Shown: positions 1 to 8,432 of the stretch, piece after piece | Numbering within the stretch: the first letter of the stretch is position 1 | Layout of the letters: each line of letters begins with the position of its first letter | Source of the DNA: Pseudomonas parakoreensis | GTDB taxonomy: Bacteria > Pseudomonadota > Gammaproteobacteria > Pseudomonadales > Pseudomonadaceae | Direction of reading: 5' to 3' | DNA: 64,000 nucleotides | NCBI RefSeq assembly: GCF_021602155.1 | Contig: NZ_BQHY01000002.1 | Location: 434,001 to 498,000, forward strand | Translations under genes and position numbers: made by a program | Notes under the pieces: model-generated | Database searches by the model: none | What the model was told of the DNA's origin: nothing | The model's input: only the letters and a program-made list of their open reading frames with translations

Positions 1-174
1 CTGTGCGCCGAAAGCGATGAAGGCGCGCTCATGCGGGTCGCCCTCGTCGGGCATGAACCAATCCCCCGTGCTGGCCGCCAGCAGTTTGCCGGGTGCCAGG
101 CCAAGGCCCATGATCGCGGCGCTGATGCCTGCAGCGACCGATACCTGTTTGATGAAATCACGACGCGTCGACAT
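1..174 (-). CDS. Agmatine deiminase family protein with Tat signal (N-terminal part, runs off left edge)
   Basis: Only the first 58 codons lie in the window. The protein begins MSTRRDFIKQ, a twin-arginine (Tat) signal with a following hydrophobic stretch (VAAGISAAIMGLGLAPG), and the mature part starts GDWFMPDEGDPHERAFIAFG. That resembles the N-terminus of agmatine deiminases (MPAEW.PHE..WM.WP), compare the intact aguA product at 2240-3292. It would therefore be a periplasmic or exported peptidylarginine/agmatine deiminase. It is the last gene seen of the minus-strand polyamine operon, 47 bp after the binding-protein gene. The catalytic half is not visible, so activity cannot be judged. Confidence 0.75.
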   Translation of the reverse strand, partial: MSTRRDFIKQVSVAAGISAAIMGLGLAPGKLLAASTGDWFMPDEGDPHERAFIAFGAQ

Positions 175-221
175 AACGGGCTTTCCTGAAAGGAGCCGGC
201 GACCGGGCGCCGACCGTTGAA

Positions 222-1325
222 TCATGGGTGGGTGGCGGTTTTGAATTTGGTCCAGGTGCGCATGCGGGCGCGCATATCGGCCTGGGGAATGTCCTTGCCC
301 GGGATCAATCGAGCATAGGTTGCCTCGTCGAGGTAGATGTCCGGGTTATTGCGCATCGCCGCGTCGACGCTGCCCCGCGCCTTGGCGTTGGAAGTCGGGT
401 AACCGGTGAAATTACTGATCGCCGCCATGTTCTGCGGGCGCATCACGAAGTTGATGAAGGCGTAGGCGTATTCCGGGTGCTGCGCATCGACCGGAATCGC
501 CATGGTGTCCATCCACACCGTGGTGCCTTCGCGCGGGATGCGGTACTCGAAGCGGGTGCTCTTGCCAGCGCTGTCCGAGGTGCGCTGGGCCTGGGTCATG
601 TCGCCGCTGTAACCCAGCGACAGGCACAGGTTGCCATTGACCAGATCGGTCACCGGTTGCGACTGGAACTTGCGCACGTAAGGCCGCAGCTTCATCAGCA
701 CCTCACCGGCCGCTGCCAGATCCGCCGGTTTCGCGCTGCGCGGATCACGGCCCAGATAATTGAGCACGACTGCCAGCACTTCGTCCGGCGAATCGATCAG
801 CGAAACGCCGCAGTCGGCAAACTTCACCGCCAGCTCCGGCTTGAACAGCATGTCCAGGCTATTGACGGGTGCATCGGCCATGCGCTGTTTGATCTGCGCT
901 GCGTTGTAAGTCAGGCCGATGGTGCCCCAGGTATAGGGCACGGTGGCCTGGCTGGAGTGTTCGTAATGGCTGCGCAGTTTCTGCAAACCGGGCTCGATGT
1001 CGGCCAGCGCTGTCAGCTTCGATTGATCCAGCGGCATCAGGCTGCCGGCACGCATCAGGCGCTCGGCCACGGTGTCGCCGGGGAAAATCAGGTCATAGCC
1101 GCTGCCACCTGAAAGCAGCTTCGCTTCGAGGGTTTCACTGCCGTCCATGACGTCGTAGATCACCTTGATCCCGGTTTCGGCGGTGAAGCGGCTCAGGGTG
1201 TCTTCGGCAAAATAATCGGCCCAGTTGTACAGCCGCAGGGTTTTGTCCTCGGCATGCAGCGACGGGATCACGCAAATCAATGTCAAGCCCAGAACACCGA
1301 GCAGTCGTTGGTGGTGCGAAGCCAT
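222..1325 (-). CDS. PotF-like polyamine ABC transporter substrate-binding protein
   Basis: Periplasmic solute-binding protein of 367 aa. It has a signal peptide (LLGVLGLTLICVIPSLHA) followed by KTLRLYNWADYFAEDTL, the typical opening of PotD/PotF putrescine-spermidine receptors, and has GYDLIFPGDTVAERLM and TVPYTWGTIGLTYN further in. The reading frame extends upstream, but that extension runs through aguB; the ATG at 1325, 2 bp after the aguB stop, gives the signal peptide. No permease or ATPase gene is adjacent, so it may feed a transporter encoded elsewhere or act in sensing. Its position beside aguA/aguB supports agmatine or putrescine as ligand; the exact ligand is inferred. Confidence 0.85.
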   Translation of the reverse strand: MASHHQRLLGVLGLTLICVIPSLHAEDKTLRLYNWADYFAEDTLSRFTAETGIKVIYDVMDGSETLEAKLLSGGSGYDLIFPGDTVAERLMRAGSLMPLDQSKLTALADIEPGLQKLRSHYEHSSQATVPYTWGTIGLTYNAAQIKQRMADAPVNSLDMLFKPELAVKFADCGVSLIDSPDEVLAVVLNYLGRDPRSAKPADLAAAGEVLMKLRPYVRKFQSQPVTDLVNGNLCLSLGYSGDMTQAQRTSDSAGKSTRFEYRIPREGTTVWMDTMAIPVDAQHPEYAYAFINFVMRPQNMAAISNFTGYPTSNAKARGSVDAAMRNNPDIYLDEATYARLIPGKDIPQADMRARMRTWTKFKTATHP

Positions 1326-1327
1326 GT

Positions 1328-2236
1328 TCAAACCCCTTGAGTGGTCCAGCGTGCGTGGAGGTGGTGGCCGTCCTGACTGAGCAGCGCGCCATACATGTCC
1401 GGGCGCCGGTCGCGGTAAATGCCCCAGCTCAGGCGCTCTTCGCGCATCGCGTCGAGATCGAGGCTGTGCACCAGCACGCCAGTGCTGTCGCGGTCGGCTT
1501 CGGCCAGCAATTGGCCCTTGTGATCGCTGATGAACGACGAACCGTAGAAGCTCATCTGCAGCGACTGATCGGTGCTCGCCGCTTCTCGCCCGACCCGGTT
1601 GGCCGCCACCACCGGCAGCAGATTGGCGGCGGCATGGCCGCGCATGGTCATCTGCCAGTGATCGCGCGAATCCAGCGCCGCGCAACCTGGCTCGGAGCCG
1701 ATAGCCGTGGGAAACAGCAACACTTCAGCGCCCATCAGCGCCAGACAACGCGCGGTCTCGGGAAACCATTGATCCCAGCAGATGCCCACGCCGAGGCGGC
1801 CGAACGCGCTGTCCCAGACTTTGAAGCCACTGTCGCCGGGGCTGAAATATTCCTTCTCCTGATAGCCGATGGCGTTGGGGATGTGCGTCTTGCGATACAC
1901 CCCCGACAGGCGCCCGTCGGCATCGGCCACGCTCAACGAATTGAAGTAGGCATTGCCAGCCTTTTCGAACCAGCTCAGCGGCAGCACCACGCCCAGCTCT
2001 TTGGCCAGGGCGGCGAAACGCTGCAGTACACGGCTGTCGCGATACTCCTCGGCCAGCGCCAGATGTTTGTGGCTCTGTTCGATGCAGAAATACGGGGTGG
2101 CGAACAGCTCCTGCAACAGGATCACCTGCGCGCCCTTCAAGGCCGCGTCGCGGACCAACTGCTCGGCCTGATCGAGGTTGCGCGGCAGGTCCCAGGTACA
2201 CGACATCTGGGTGGTGGCGACGGTCAGATGGCTCAT
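1328..2236 (-). CDS. aguB: N-carbamoylputrescine amidase
   Basis: Nitrilase-superfamily (CN hydrolase) enzyme of 302 aa, the usual family length. It converts N-carbamoylputrescine to putrescine, CO2 and ammonia in the cytoplasm. The Glu-Lys-Cys triad is visible as LLQELFATPYFC (Glu), YRKTHIPN (Lys) and GVGICWDQWFPE (Cys), in the correct order. Its start follows the aguA stop by 3 bp and its stop precedes the PotF-like start by 2 bp, so the three are co-transcribed. With the deiminase it completes the agmatine-to-putrescine route. Confidence 0.95.
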   Translation of the reverse strand: MSHLTVATTQMSCTWDLPRNLDQAEQLVRDAALKGAQVILLQELFATPYFCIEQSHKHLALAEEYRDSRVLQRFAALAKELGVVLPLSWFEKAGNAYFNSLSVADADGRLSGVYRKTHIPNAIGYQEKEYFSPGDSGFKVWDSAFGRLGVGICWDQWFPETARCLALMGAEVLLFPTAIGSEPGCAALDSRDHWQMTMRGHAAANLLPVVAANRVGREAASTDQSLQMSFYGSSFISDHKGQLLAEADRDSTGVLVHSLDLDAMREERLSWGIYRDRRPDMYGALLSQDGHHLHARWTTQGV

Positions 2237-2239
2237 CGT

Positions 2240-3292
2240 TCAACCCTCCACCGGCCAGGCGGGTTGCTGCTGGGTGATGCAATGCACCCCGCCGCCGCCA
2301 TGGGCCAGATGATTAATGCGCACCGGTACCACTTCGCGTCCGGGGAACGCCTGCGCCAGCACTTTCGCCGCCGCCTCGTCGGCCTCGATGCCGTAAGCCG
2401 GCATGATGATCGCGCCGTTGGCGATGTAGAAATTGGTGTAAGAGGCGCAGAACACTTCGGCTTCGGTATCCACGGCTTCGCTGGCTTCGAACAGTTCGAT
2501 CAGCTCGAACTTGCGCCCCTGAGCGTCGGTCGCCAGCTCCAGAGCGCGGCGGTTTTCGCGCACCACTTCGGCGTACACCGAGCGTTGGTCATGGGTGGCA
2601 TCCACCAGCAACACGCCGGGACGGGCGAAGGCGCAGACGCCATCGACGTGGCCGTCAGTCATGTCGCCGGTGACGTAATCAGGATCGCCCGGCAACCAGA
2701 TGGTTTTCTTCACGCCGAGCAAGCGACTGAAGATTTCTTCCATTTCAGCCTTGCCGATGTCCGGGTTGCGATTGGGGTTGAGCAGCACCGACTCGGTGGT
2801 GATCAGCGTCCCCTCGCCGTCAACGTGAATCGCCCCGCCTTCGTTGCTCAGCGGCGTGCCGAAGCATTCCAGCCCCAGATGATTGAGTGCGCGGCGTGCC
2901 AGGCTTTCGTCCAGCTCGTGCGCCGACTTGCCGCCCCAGGCGTTGAAGCGCCAGCTGACACCGGCCAGCCCTTGCTGTGGGTGGCAGACAAAGCTCGGGC
3001 CAGAGTCGCGGCACCAGCTGTCGTTGACCGCCAGCGGGATCAGCTCGATGTTCGGCCCGCACAGCGCTTTGGCACTCGCCAGCGCCGACGGATCGACGAC
3101 CATTTTCACCGGCTCGAAACGGGCAATGGCATTCGCGACTCGAGCGAAATCCTCTTGCACCCGCGGCAAAGTCACACGCCATCCCGATTCCCACAGCGCC
3201 TGGTTGTGCGGCCAGACCATCCAGGTGGCAGCGTGGGTGGCCCACTCCGCCGGCATCATCCAAGCGCTGTTTTTATTGTCATTGTGCTGCAT
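2240..3292 (-). CDS. aguA: Agmatine deiminase
   Basis: Cytoplasmic enzyme of 350 aa that hydrolyses agmatine to N-carbamoylputrescine and ammonia. Visible family motifs are MPAEWATHAATWMVWPHN at the N-terminus, WCRDSGPSFV, DGHVDGVCAFARPGV and the C-terminal catalytic-cysteine segment HGGGGVHCITQQQPAWP. It is somewhat shorter than the usual roughly 368 aa but contains all the active-site segments. It is the first gene of a tight minus-strand operon (aguA-aguB-PotF-like-Tat deiminase). The 111 bp to the divergent LysR gene at 3404 should hold both promoters, suggesting that regulator controls the operon. Confidence 0.95.
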   Translation of the reverse strand: MQHNDNKNSAWMMPAEWATHAATWMVWPHNQALWESGWRVTLPRVQEDFARVANAIARFEPVKMVVDPSALASAKALCGPNIELIPLAVNDSWCRDSGPSFVCHPQQGLAGVSWRFNAWGGKSAHELDESLARRALNHLGLECFGTPLSNEGGAIHVDGEGTLITTESVLLNPNRNPDIGKAEMEEIFSRLLGVKKTIWLPGDPDYVTGDMTDGHVDGVCAFARPGVLLVDATHDQRSVYAEVVRENRRALELATDAQGRKFELIELFEASEAVDTEAEVFCASYTNFYIANGAIIMPAYGIEADEAAAKVLAQAFPGREVVPVRINHLAHGGGGVHCITQQQPAWPVEG

Positions 3293-3403
3293 GATAAGCC
3301 TCGTAAGTTAAGCCAATGTGTTCACGCCGACCATGCTACGGACGCGCAAACAGGCAAACAAACGATGGATTTTGCGCAGAACTGATTAGAGGAACTTATC
3401 GAT

Positions 3404-4264
3404 ATGCTCAAACACTGGCCACCGCTCAGCTCCCTGCGCGGCTTCGAAGCGGCGGCGCGCCTCGGCAGTTTTCACAAGGCTGCCGATGAGTTGCACCTCA
3501 CCCAATCGGCAATCAGCCAGCAGATCCGCAGCCTTGAGGCGTACCTTGAACAGCCGCTGTTTTTTCGCAACGGACGCAGCGTCGCGCTGACCGATGCCGG
3601 CCACGATTTGCTCAGCACCACTCAGGCGATGTTGCAGCAACTGGCGGTCGGTATCCGGCGTCTGGGGCAATATCAGAAGCCCAATCAACTGGTGCTCAAC
3701 ACCACGCCAGCCTTCGCCCGACATTGGTTGTTGCCGCGTCTGGCGGATTTTCGCGCTCGATATCCAGAGGTGGACCTGTGGATCTACAGCACCGATGAAG
3801 TGCCGGACATGGCCACGCAAACCATCGATCTGGCGGTGCGTGACGACATCAGTTCGCAGGCCGAATGCAGCTTCAAAGTGCTGCATGCCGACCGCCTGTT
3901 CCCGGCGTGTCACCCTAGCGTCCTCGCCCAGCCCGCTGCGCAGCGCACAACACTGCACGGTGAACGGGAAATGGACTGGAGCCATTGGGCAGTGGAAGCC
4001 GGGGTCGATGTCGGGCAGCAAGATCAGGGGCTGAATTTTTCCGATCCGGGCTTGTTGCTCGATGCCGCTGCGGCAGGGTTGGGGATCGCGCTGGTCAGTC
4101 AGTTGCTCAGCCAACAGGCGCAGCAAAACGGACTGTTGCAGCCCCTGGTGGAGCAAACCATTCGTGGCCCGAACTGGGCGCTGCTGACCCATCGCGACAG
4201 CGAGAATGACCCGATGGCGCGAGGCTTCAGTGAATGGCTGATCAATCAACTTGGCGAGCCATGA
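3404..4264 (+). CDS. LysR-type transcriptional regulator (GcvA-like), probable regulator of the agu operon
   Basis: 286 aa. The N-terminal winged helix-turn-helix is clear (LRGFEAAARLGSFHKAADELHLTQSAISQQIRSLE), followed by a LysR effector-binding domain with PAFARHWLLPRLADFRARYPEVDLWIYST, typical of the GcvA-like subgroup. An AGAGGAA ribosome binding site precedes the ATG. It is divergent from aguA, the usual position of a LysR regulator relative to its target. The effector is unknown; agmatine or a product is a guess. Its 3' end overlaps the convergent LysR gene by 23 bp. Confidence 0.88.
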   Translation: MLKHWPPLSSLRGFEAAARLGSFHKAADELHLTQSAISQQIRSLEAYLEQPLFFRNGRSVALTDAGHDLLSTTQAMLQQLAVGIRRLGQYQKPNQLVLNTTPAFARHWLLPRLADFRARYPEVDLWIYSTDEVPDMATQTIDLAVRDDISSQAECSFKVLHADRLFPACHPSVLAQPAAQRTTLHGEREMDWSHWAVEAGVDVGQQDQGLNFSDPGLLLDAAAAGLGIALVSQLLSQQAQQNGLLQPLVEQTIRGPNWALLTHRDSENDPMARGFSEWLINQLGEP

Positions 4265-5168
4265 GCGGCGCATGTTGCGCCATCAGCTCGACGATCCAGT
4301 CAATGAACACCCGCAGTTTCAGGCTGACATGCCGGTTCGGCGGGTACGCCACGTAGAGCGGCATCGGCTCGAGTTGCCAGTCCTCGAACAGCGGCACCAA
4401 CTCACCCCGAGCCTGATGCGCGTGCGACATGTACCGGGGCAACCACAGCACGCCCATGCCGGCCAGCCCTGCCGCAAGGTAGGCGTTACCGTCATCGACG
4501 GCCAATACGTGGCGACCCTTGATCTGCAGGTGTTCGCTGCCATTGCGCAAGGCGTAAGGCACGGGTTTGCCGGTGCGCGCCCAAAGAAAGCCGACCACCC
4601 GATGATGGGAGTCCTCCAGCTCGCGGGGATGCTGCGGCGTGCCGGCGCGGGCCAGGTAACTCGGCGCGGCGAAGACCCCGAGCTGCAGGTCGGCCACCCG
4701 CCGGGCCATCAGTGACTGATCGAGCAATTCACCGCCGCGCACCACGCAATCGACATTCTCATCGATGATGTCGACGATGCGGTCACTGACACCCATGTCG
4801 ATCTGGATATCCGGATAACGCGCATGAAACTCAGGCAATGCCGGCAGCAGAATCAGTCTCGCCAGCGGGCTCGGCACATCGACGCGCAAGCGCCCTCTGG
4901 GCAATGCCGAGGCGCCGGACAGACTGGTTTCGGCGTCGTCCATGTCGGCCAACAGTTTGATCACTCGCTCGTAATAGATCGCACCGTCGGCCGTGACGTT
5001 GACCTTGCGCGTGGTGCGGTTGAGCAACTTGACCCGCAGGCGTGCCTCCAACTGCTGCACCAGTTGCGTCACCGTGGTCTTGCTCATGTGCAAGGTCTCG
5101 GCGGCCTTGGTGAAACTGCCCGCCTCGACCACCCGGGCGAACGCCTGCATTGCATCGAAACGGTCCAC
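4242..5168 (-). CDS. LysR-type transcriptional regulator
   Basis: 308 aa from a GTG start at 5168, chosen because GAGGGCG lies just upstream and the protein then begins VDRFDAMQAFARVVEAGSF, the usual LysR opening; the longer frame adds 24 unlikely residues. The helix-turn-helix is FTKAAETLHMSKTTVTQLVQQLE, followed by VKLLNRTTRKVNVTADG and an effector domain with RGRLRVDVPSPLARLILLPAL, as in the group of LysR proteins that carry out broad metabolic regulation. It is divergent from the RidA-family gene at 5291, its likely target. The effector is unknown. Confidence 0.86.
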   Translation of the reverse strand: MDRFDAMQAFARVVEAGSFTKAAETLHMSKTTVTQLVQQLEARLRVKLLNRTTRKVNVTADGAIYYERVIKLLADMDDAETSLSGASALPRGRLRVDVPSPLARLILLPALPEFHARYPDIQIDMGVSDRIVDIIDENVDCVVRGGELLDQSLMARRVADLQLGVFAAPSYLARAGTPQHPRELEDSHHRVVGFLWARTGKPVPYALRNGSEHLQIKGRHVLAVDDGNAYLAAGLAGMGVLWLPRYMSHAHQARGELVPLFEDWQLEPMPLYVAYPPNRHVSLKLRVFIDWIVELMAQHAPLMARQVD

Positions 5169-5290
5169 TTCGCGCCCTCTGATTGTTTGGAAAATGCAAA
5201 CAGTGAACGCCAAGGTTGCGCGTTTATCACCCCTGCGCAAGCCCCTAAAGTCACTCCATCAACAATCACCAAATAATGATGGAGACACCC

Positions 5291-5683
5291 ATGACCCAAC
5301 GCGACGTTGTTTTCCCGCCTGCCCGCCATGCGCTTTACGAGCGTCATCGTTATTCACCGGCCATTCGTTCCAACGGTTTTCTGTTCGTCTCCGGGCAAGT
5401 CGGCAGTCGTGAAGACGGTTCGCCGGAGCCGGATCTGCAGGACCAGGTACGCCTGGCCTTCAACAACCTCAATGCGATCCTCGAGGCCGCCGGTTGCAGC
5501 TTCGCCGATGCGGTGGACGTCACGGTGTTCATGATCGATCCGCAAGCGACCTTCGAAACCATCTGGGCCGTGGTCCCGGAATTCTGGGGCAGCGCGCCGT
5601 ATCCGACGATTACCGCGGTCGGCGTGACCTGGCTGGCCGGGTTTCAATTCGAGATCAAGGTGATTGCCAGAATCCCCGTGTAG
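5291..5683 (+). CDS. RidA family protein (YjgF/YER057c/UK114)
   Basis: 130 aa, the typical length of RidA-family proteins, which deaminate reactive enamine/imine intermediates or have related hydrolase roles. Seen are GFLFVSGQVGSREDG, DQVRLAFNNLNAILEAAG and AVDVTVFMID. The position of the RidA catalytic Arg (normally R.C or R.EV near residue 105) is not obvious (GVTWLAGFQFEIKV), so this is probably a non-archetypal subfamily member. The ATG at 5291 has GGAG six bases upstream; a start 15 bp earlier is less well placed. The TAG stop lies inside the first bases of a REP element. Confidence 0.85.
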   Translation: MTQRDVVFPPARHALYERHRYSPAIRSNGFLFVSGQVGSREDGSPEPDLQDQVRLAFNNLNAILEAAGCSFADAVDVTVFMIDPQATFETIWAVVPEFWGSAPYPTITAVGVTWLAGFQFEIKVIARIPV

Positions 5684-5764
5684 GAGCTGCGGCACGCTGC
5701 GATCTTTTGATCTTCAATCGAAATGTAAAGATCGCAGCCTCGTTTCACTCGACAGCTCCTACAG
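5680..5764. repeat. REP pair (GTAGGAGCTGC type), inverted
   Basis: Two inverted copies of the REP core GTAGGAGCTGC...GCTGCGATCTTTTGATC face each other across a short spacer. The left copy contains the stop codon of the RidA-family gene. Probable mRNA 3'-end stabiliser or terminator. Confidence 0.85.
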
Positions 5765-5887
5765 GTGTTTTCGTGGTGACAGCGGCAGTGGGCTGCAGGA
5801 AATGTGGAGCAAAACATCACCGGACAAGCGCGCTGGCCTTTCACGGCGCGGCTGCGTATAACCTCGCCGTTTCGTCTAACCTGATTG

Positions 5888-5921
5888 AGCGCCCGGGCGC
5901 GACACCGCGCCCGGTGGCGCT
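5888..5921 (+). other. Very strong GC hairpin in the leader of the PhnD-like operon
   Basis: Outer arms AGCGCC/GGCGCT (6 bp) and inner arms CGGGCGCG/CGCGCCCG (8 bp) enclose an ACAC loop with only a GT bulge. It ends 32 bp before the start codon at 5954. No T run follows, so it is not a classical terminator. It could be an attenuating or stabilising 5' UTR structure or a DNA operator. Confidence 0.6.
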
Positions 5922-5953
5922 TAGAATGCGACGCTCATGAAACGGAGATTTCC

Positions 5954-6817
5954 ATGCTCAAACGAACCCTGGCACTGACTGCTGGTCTGGCCCTGTCTTT
6001 TTCTGCTTTGGTGGCGCATGCCGCCGATGTGTTGCGGGTCAGTGCAATTCCCGATGAAGCCCCGACCGAATTGCTGCGCAAATTCGAACCGCTGGGGGCC
6101 TATCTGGAGCAGCAACTGGGCATGAAAGTGCAGTTCGTACCGGTGGCCGACTACCCGGCAGTGGTTGAAGCGTTGGCGACCGATCGCCTCGACATGGCCT
6201 GGCTGGGCGGTTTCACCTTCGTTCAGGCACGCCTGAAGACCGACGCCACCACCCCGGTGATTCCGCTGGTGCAGCGCGAGCAGGATGCGCAGTTCACCAG
6301 CAAGTTCATCACTGCCGACCCGAACGTGAAGAGCCTGGCCGACCTCAAGGGCAAGACCTTTGCCTTCGGCTCGGTGTCGTCGACCTCCGGCAGCCTGATG
6401 CCGCGTTACTTCATGCTGAAGAACGACAACATCAAGCCTGAAGCCTATTTCAGCCGTGTCGCCTACTCCGGTGCGCACGACGCCACCGTCGCCTGGGTCC
6501 AGGCCGGCAAGGTCGATGCCGGTGTGTTGAACGCCAGCGTCTGGCAGAAACTGGTGGACGCCGGCAAGGTCGATACCAGCAAGGTGCACGTGTTCGCCAC
6601 GACCCCGGCCTACTTCGATTACAACTGGACCGTGCGCGGCACCCTCGACCCGGCGCTGGCGGCGAAGATCAAGAAAGCCTTCCTCGACCTCGACCCGGCC
6701 AACCCGGAGCAGAAGAAGATTCTTGATCTGCAGGCGGCCAGCCGTTTCATCGACACCAAGCCCGAGAACTACAAGGGCATCGAGGAAGCTGCTCGCGCCG
6801 CCGATCTGTTGAAATGA
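5954..6817 (+). CDS. PhnD-like ABC transporter substrate-binding protein (possibly selenate/oxyanion branch)
   Basis: 287 aa periplasmic binding protein. A signal peptide (LALTAGLALSFSALVAHA) is followed by DVLRVSAIPDEAPTELLRKF and the type-II fold hallmarks of phosphonate/phosphite binding proteins (LDMAWLGGFTFVQAR, GSVSSTSGSLMPRYFM, SGAHDATVAWVQAGKVDAGVLN). The DVLRVSAIPDEAPTE opening is the form I associate with the branch annotated as putative selenate-binding; that assignment is from memory and unproven. GGAG lies seven bases before the ATG. It is the first gene of a four-gene importer operon; its stop overlaps the ATPase start (ATGA). Confidence 0.85.
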   Translation: MLKRTLALTAGLALSFSALVAHAADVLRVSAIPDEAPTELLRKFEPLGAYLEQQLGMKVQFVPVADYPAVVEALATDRLDMAWLGGFTFVQARLKTDATTPVIPLVQREQDAQFTSKFITADPNVKSLADLKGKTFAFGSVSSTSGSLMPRYFMLKNDNIKPEAYFSRVAYSGAHDATVAWVQAGKVDAGVLNASVWQKLVDAGKVDTSKVHVFATTPAYFDYNWTVRGTLDPALAAKIKKAFLDLDPANPEQKKILDLQAASRFIDTKPENYKGIEEAARAADLLK

Positions 6818-7611
6818 CCCTGAGCCTCAAACAAGGCCGCCTGCACCACGCCAATGGGGTCGATGCGCTACGTGGCGTCGATTTGCAGATTGCGGTGGGT
6901 GAACAGGTGGCGATCATCGGTCCGTCCGGGGCCGGTAAATCCAGCCTGTTGAACCTGCTTGCCACCGCGTTACGCCCCAGCAGCGGTGAAATCGAGGTGC
7001 TCGGTGAACGCCCCTGGCACCTCCCCGCCCGTCAACGGCAACGCCTGCGTGCGCGCATCGGCCTGGTGCACCAAGCACCCCCGCTGCCGCCGCGCCAACG
7101 CGTGGTGACGGCGGTGCTGGCCGGCAAACTCGGGCAGTGGAGTGTGGGCAAGAGCCTGCTCAATCTGCTGCATCCGACGGATATTCCCGGTGCCCGTGCC
7201 GCCCTCGCCCGGCTGGATCTGGGCGACAAACTCTTCGCTTACTGCCAGCAATTGTCCGGCGGCCAACTGCAGCGAGTGGGGATTGCCCGGGTGCTGTATC
7301 AGGCACCGGAGATTCTGCTGGCGGACGAACCGGTGTCGGCGATGGACCCGGTGCTCGCCGGGCACACCCTGTCGATCCTCTCGCAGCACGCGCGGGCGCA
7401 TAACGTCACGCTGGTGGCGAGTCTGCATGCGGTGGAACTGGCGCTGGCACACTTTCCGCGCATCATCGGCTTGCGCGACGGCCAGATCCTGTTTGACAGC
7501 CCGGCCGAGCAGGTCAGCCGCGAAATGCTCGACACGCTGTACGCCAATGAGCAATTGCAAAGCCCGACGACGCCGAGTGCGCCGCTGATTGTGCAGATCC
7601 CGCGATGCTGA
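6814..7611 (+). CDS. PhnC-like ABC transporter ATP-binding protein
   Basis: 265 aa cytoplasmic ATPase of the importer. Walker A is GPSGAGKSSLLNLL, the signature LSGGQLQRVGIARVL and Walker B ILLADEPVSAMDP, followed by an H-loop within TLVASLHAVELA. The order and the VSAMDP sequence are typical of the phosphonate-import (PhnC) ATPase family. The start overlaps the binding-protein stop by 4 bp and the stop overlaps the permease start by 7 bp, indicating translational coupling. Confidence 0.92.
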   Translation: MTLSLKQGRLHHANGVDALRGVDLQIAVGEQVAIIGPSGAGKSSLLNLLATALRPSSGEIEVLGERPWHLPARQRQRLRARIGLVHQAPPLPPRQRVVTAVLAGKLGQWSVGKSLLNLLHPTDIPGARAALARLDLGDKLFAYCQQLSGGQLQRVGIARVLYQAPEILLADEPVSAMDPVLAGHTLSILSQHARAHNVTLVASLHAVELALAHFPRIIGLRDGQILFDSPAEQVSREMLDTLYANEQLQSPTTPSAPLIVQIPRC

Positions 7612-8432
7612 CGGCTGATTCCCGCGACCCGGCCGCTGCACCGCGACTGCTGCTGACCCTGCTGGCGATTGCCCTGCTGTGGCCGGGCATCCAGCTCAGC
7701 GAACTGGACCTTGGCGTGCTGCTGCACAGCGACAGCCAGACCGAAATGGGCCGCTTTATCTCCGGGTTCTGGCCTCCGGCGCACGACCACGATTTTCTCC
7801 AGTTACTGCTCAAGGCCACCCTGCAAACCCTGGCCATCGCCACCGCCGGCATGGCGTTGGCGTTGCTGCTGGCGGTGCCGGCCAGCCTGATTGCCAGCCG
7901 CGCGCTGTCGTTGTCGGCGGCGTCCCGCAGCGGCATTCCCAGTCGGCTCGGGCGCTTGCTGCGCTGGCCGGTGCGCGGACTGCTGATCTTCTTGCGCAGC
8001 GTGCCGGAAATCGTTTGGGCGCTGCTGTTCGTGCGTGCCGTGGGCCTCGGCCCGGCGGCGGGTGTACTGGCGATCGCGATCACCTACAGCGGCATGCTCG
8101 GCAAGGTCTACGCGGAGATTTTCGAGTCCACCGACCAACGCCCGGCGCACGCCTTGATGCAGGCCGGCAGCGGACGACTCGCGGCGTTCGCCTACGGGAT
8201 TCTGCCGAATGTCGCGGCCGAGTTGCTGTCGTACACGGTGTATCGCTGGGAGTGCGCGATTCGTGCCTCGGTGGTGATGGGGTTTGTCGGCGCTGGTGGC
8301 CTCGGCCAGCAGATCGACCTGTCGCTGCGCATGTTCGCCAGCGGTGAAGTGGCGAGCATGTTGCTGACGTTCCTGATTCTGGTGCTCGGCGCCGACCAAC
8401 TCAGTCGCCTGCTGCGCTGGAGGCTGACATGA
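7605..8432 (+). CDS. PhnE-like ABC transporter permease (first)
   Basis: 275 aa inner-membrane subunit with about six hydrophobic segments (ALLWPGIQ region, LAIATAGMALALLLAVPASLIA, LLIFLRSVPEIVWALLFVRAVGLGP, LLTFLILVLGADQL). The cytoplasmic EAA-type loop that contacts the ATPase is EIFESTDQRPAHALMQAGSGRLAAFAYG. It pairs with the next gene to form a heterodimeric channel, as in two-permease phosphonate-type importers. It overlaps the genes on both sides. Confidence 0.9.
   Translation: MLTADSRDPAAAPRLLLTLLAIALLWPGIQLSELDLGVLLHSDSQTEMGRFISGFWPPAHDHDFLQLLLKATLQTLAIATAGMALALLLAVPASLIASRALSLSAASRSGIPSRLGRLLRWPVRGLLIFLRSVPEIVWALLFVRAVGLGPAAGVLAIAITYSGMLGKVYAEIFESTDQRPAHALMQAGSGRLAAFAYGILPNVAAELLSYTVYRWECAIRASVVMGFVGAGGLGQQIDLSLRMFASGEVASMLLTFLILVLGADQLSRLLRWRLT

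Noticed and set aside
222-1685. 487 aa form of the PotF-like protein
   Set aside because: The extra N-terminal residues are translated from inside aguB in another frame and would displace the signal peptide.
1280-3385. 701-codon open frame on the plus strand across aguA, aguB
   Set aside because: Antisense shadow of the aguA/aguB genes, whose active-site motifs are intact on the minus strand.
5885-5953. Selenocysteine insertion (SECIS)-like element in the hairpin before the PhnD-like gene
   Set aside because: No in-frame TGA in the downstream genes and no selenoprotein homology; the link to selenate is only a guess about the transporter substrate.
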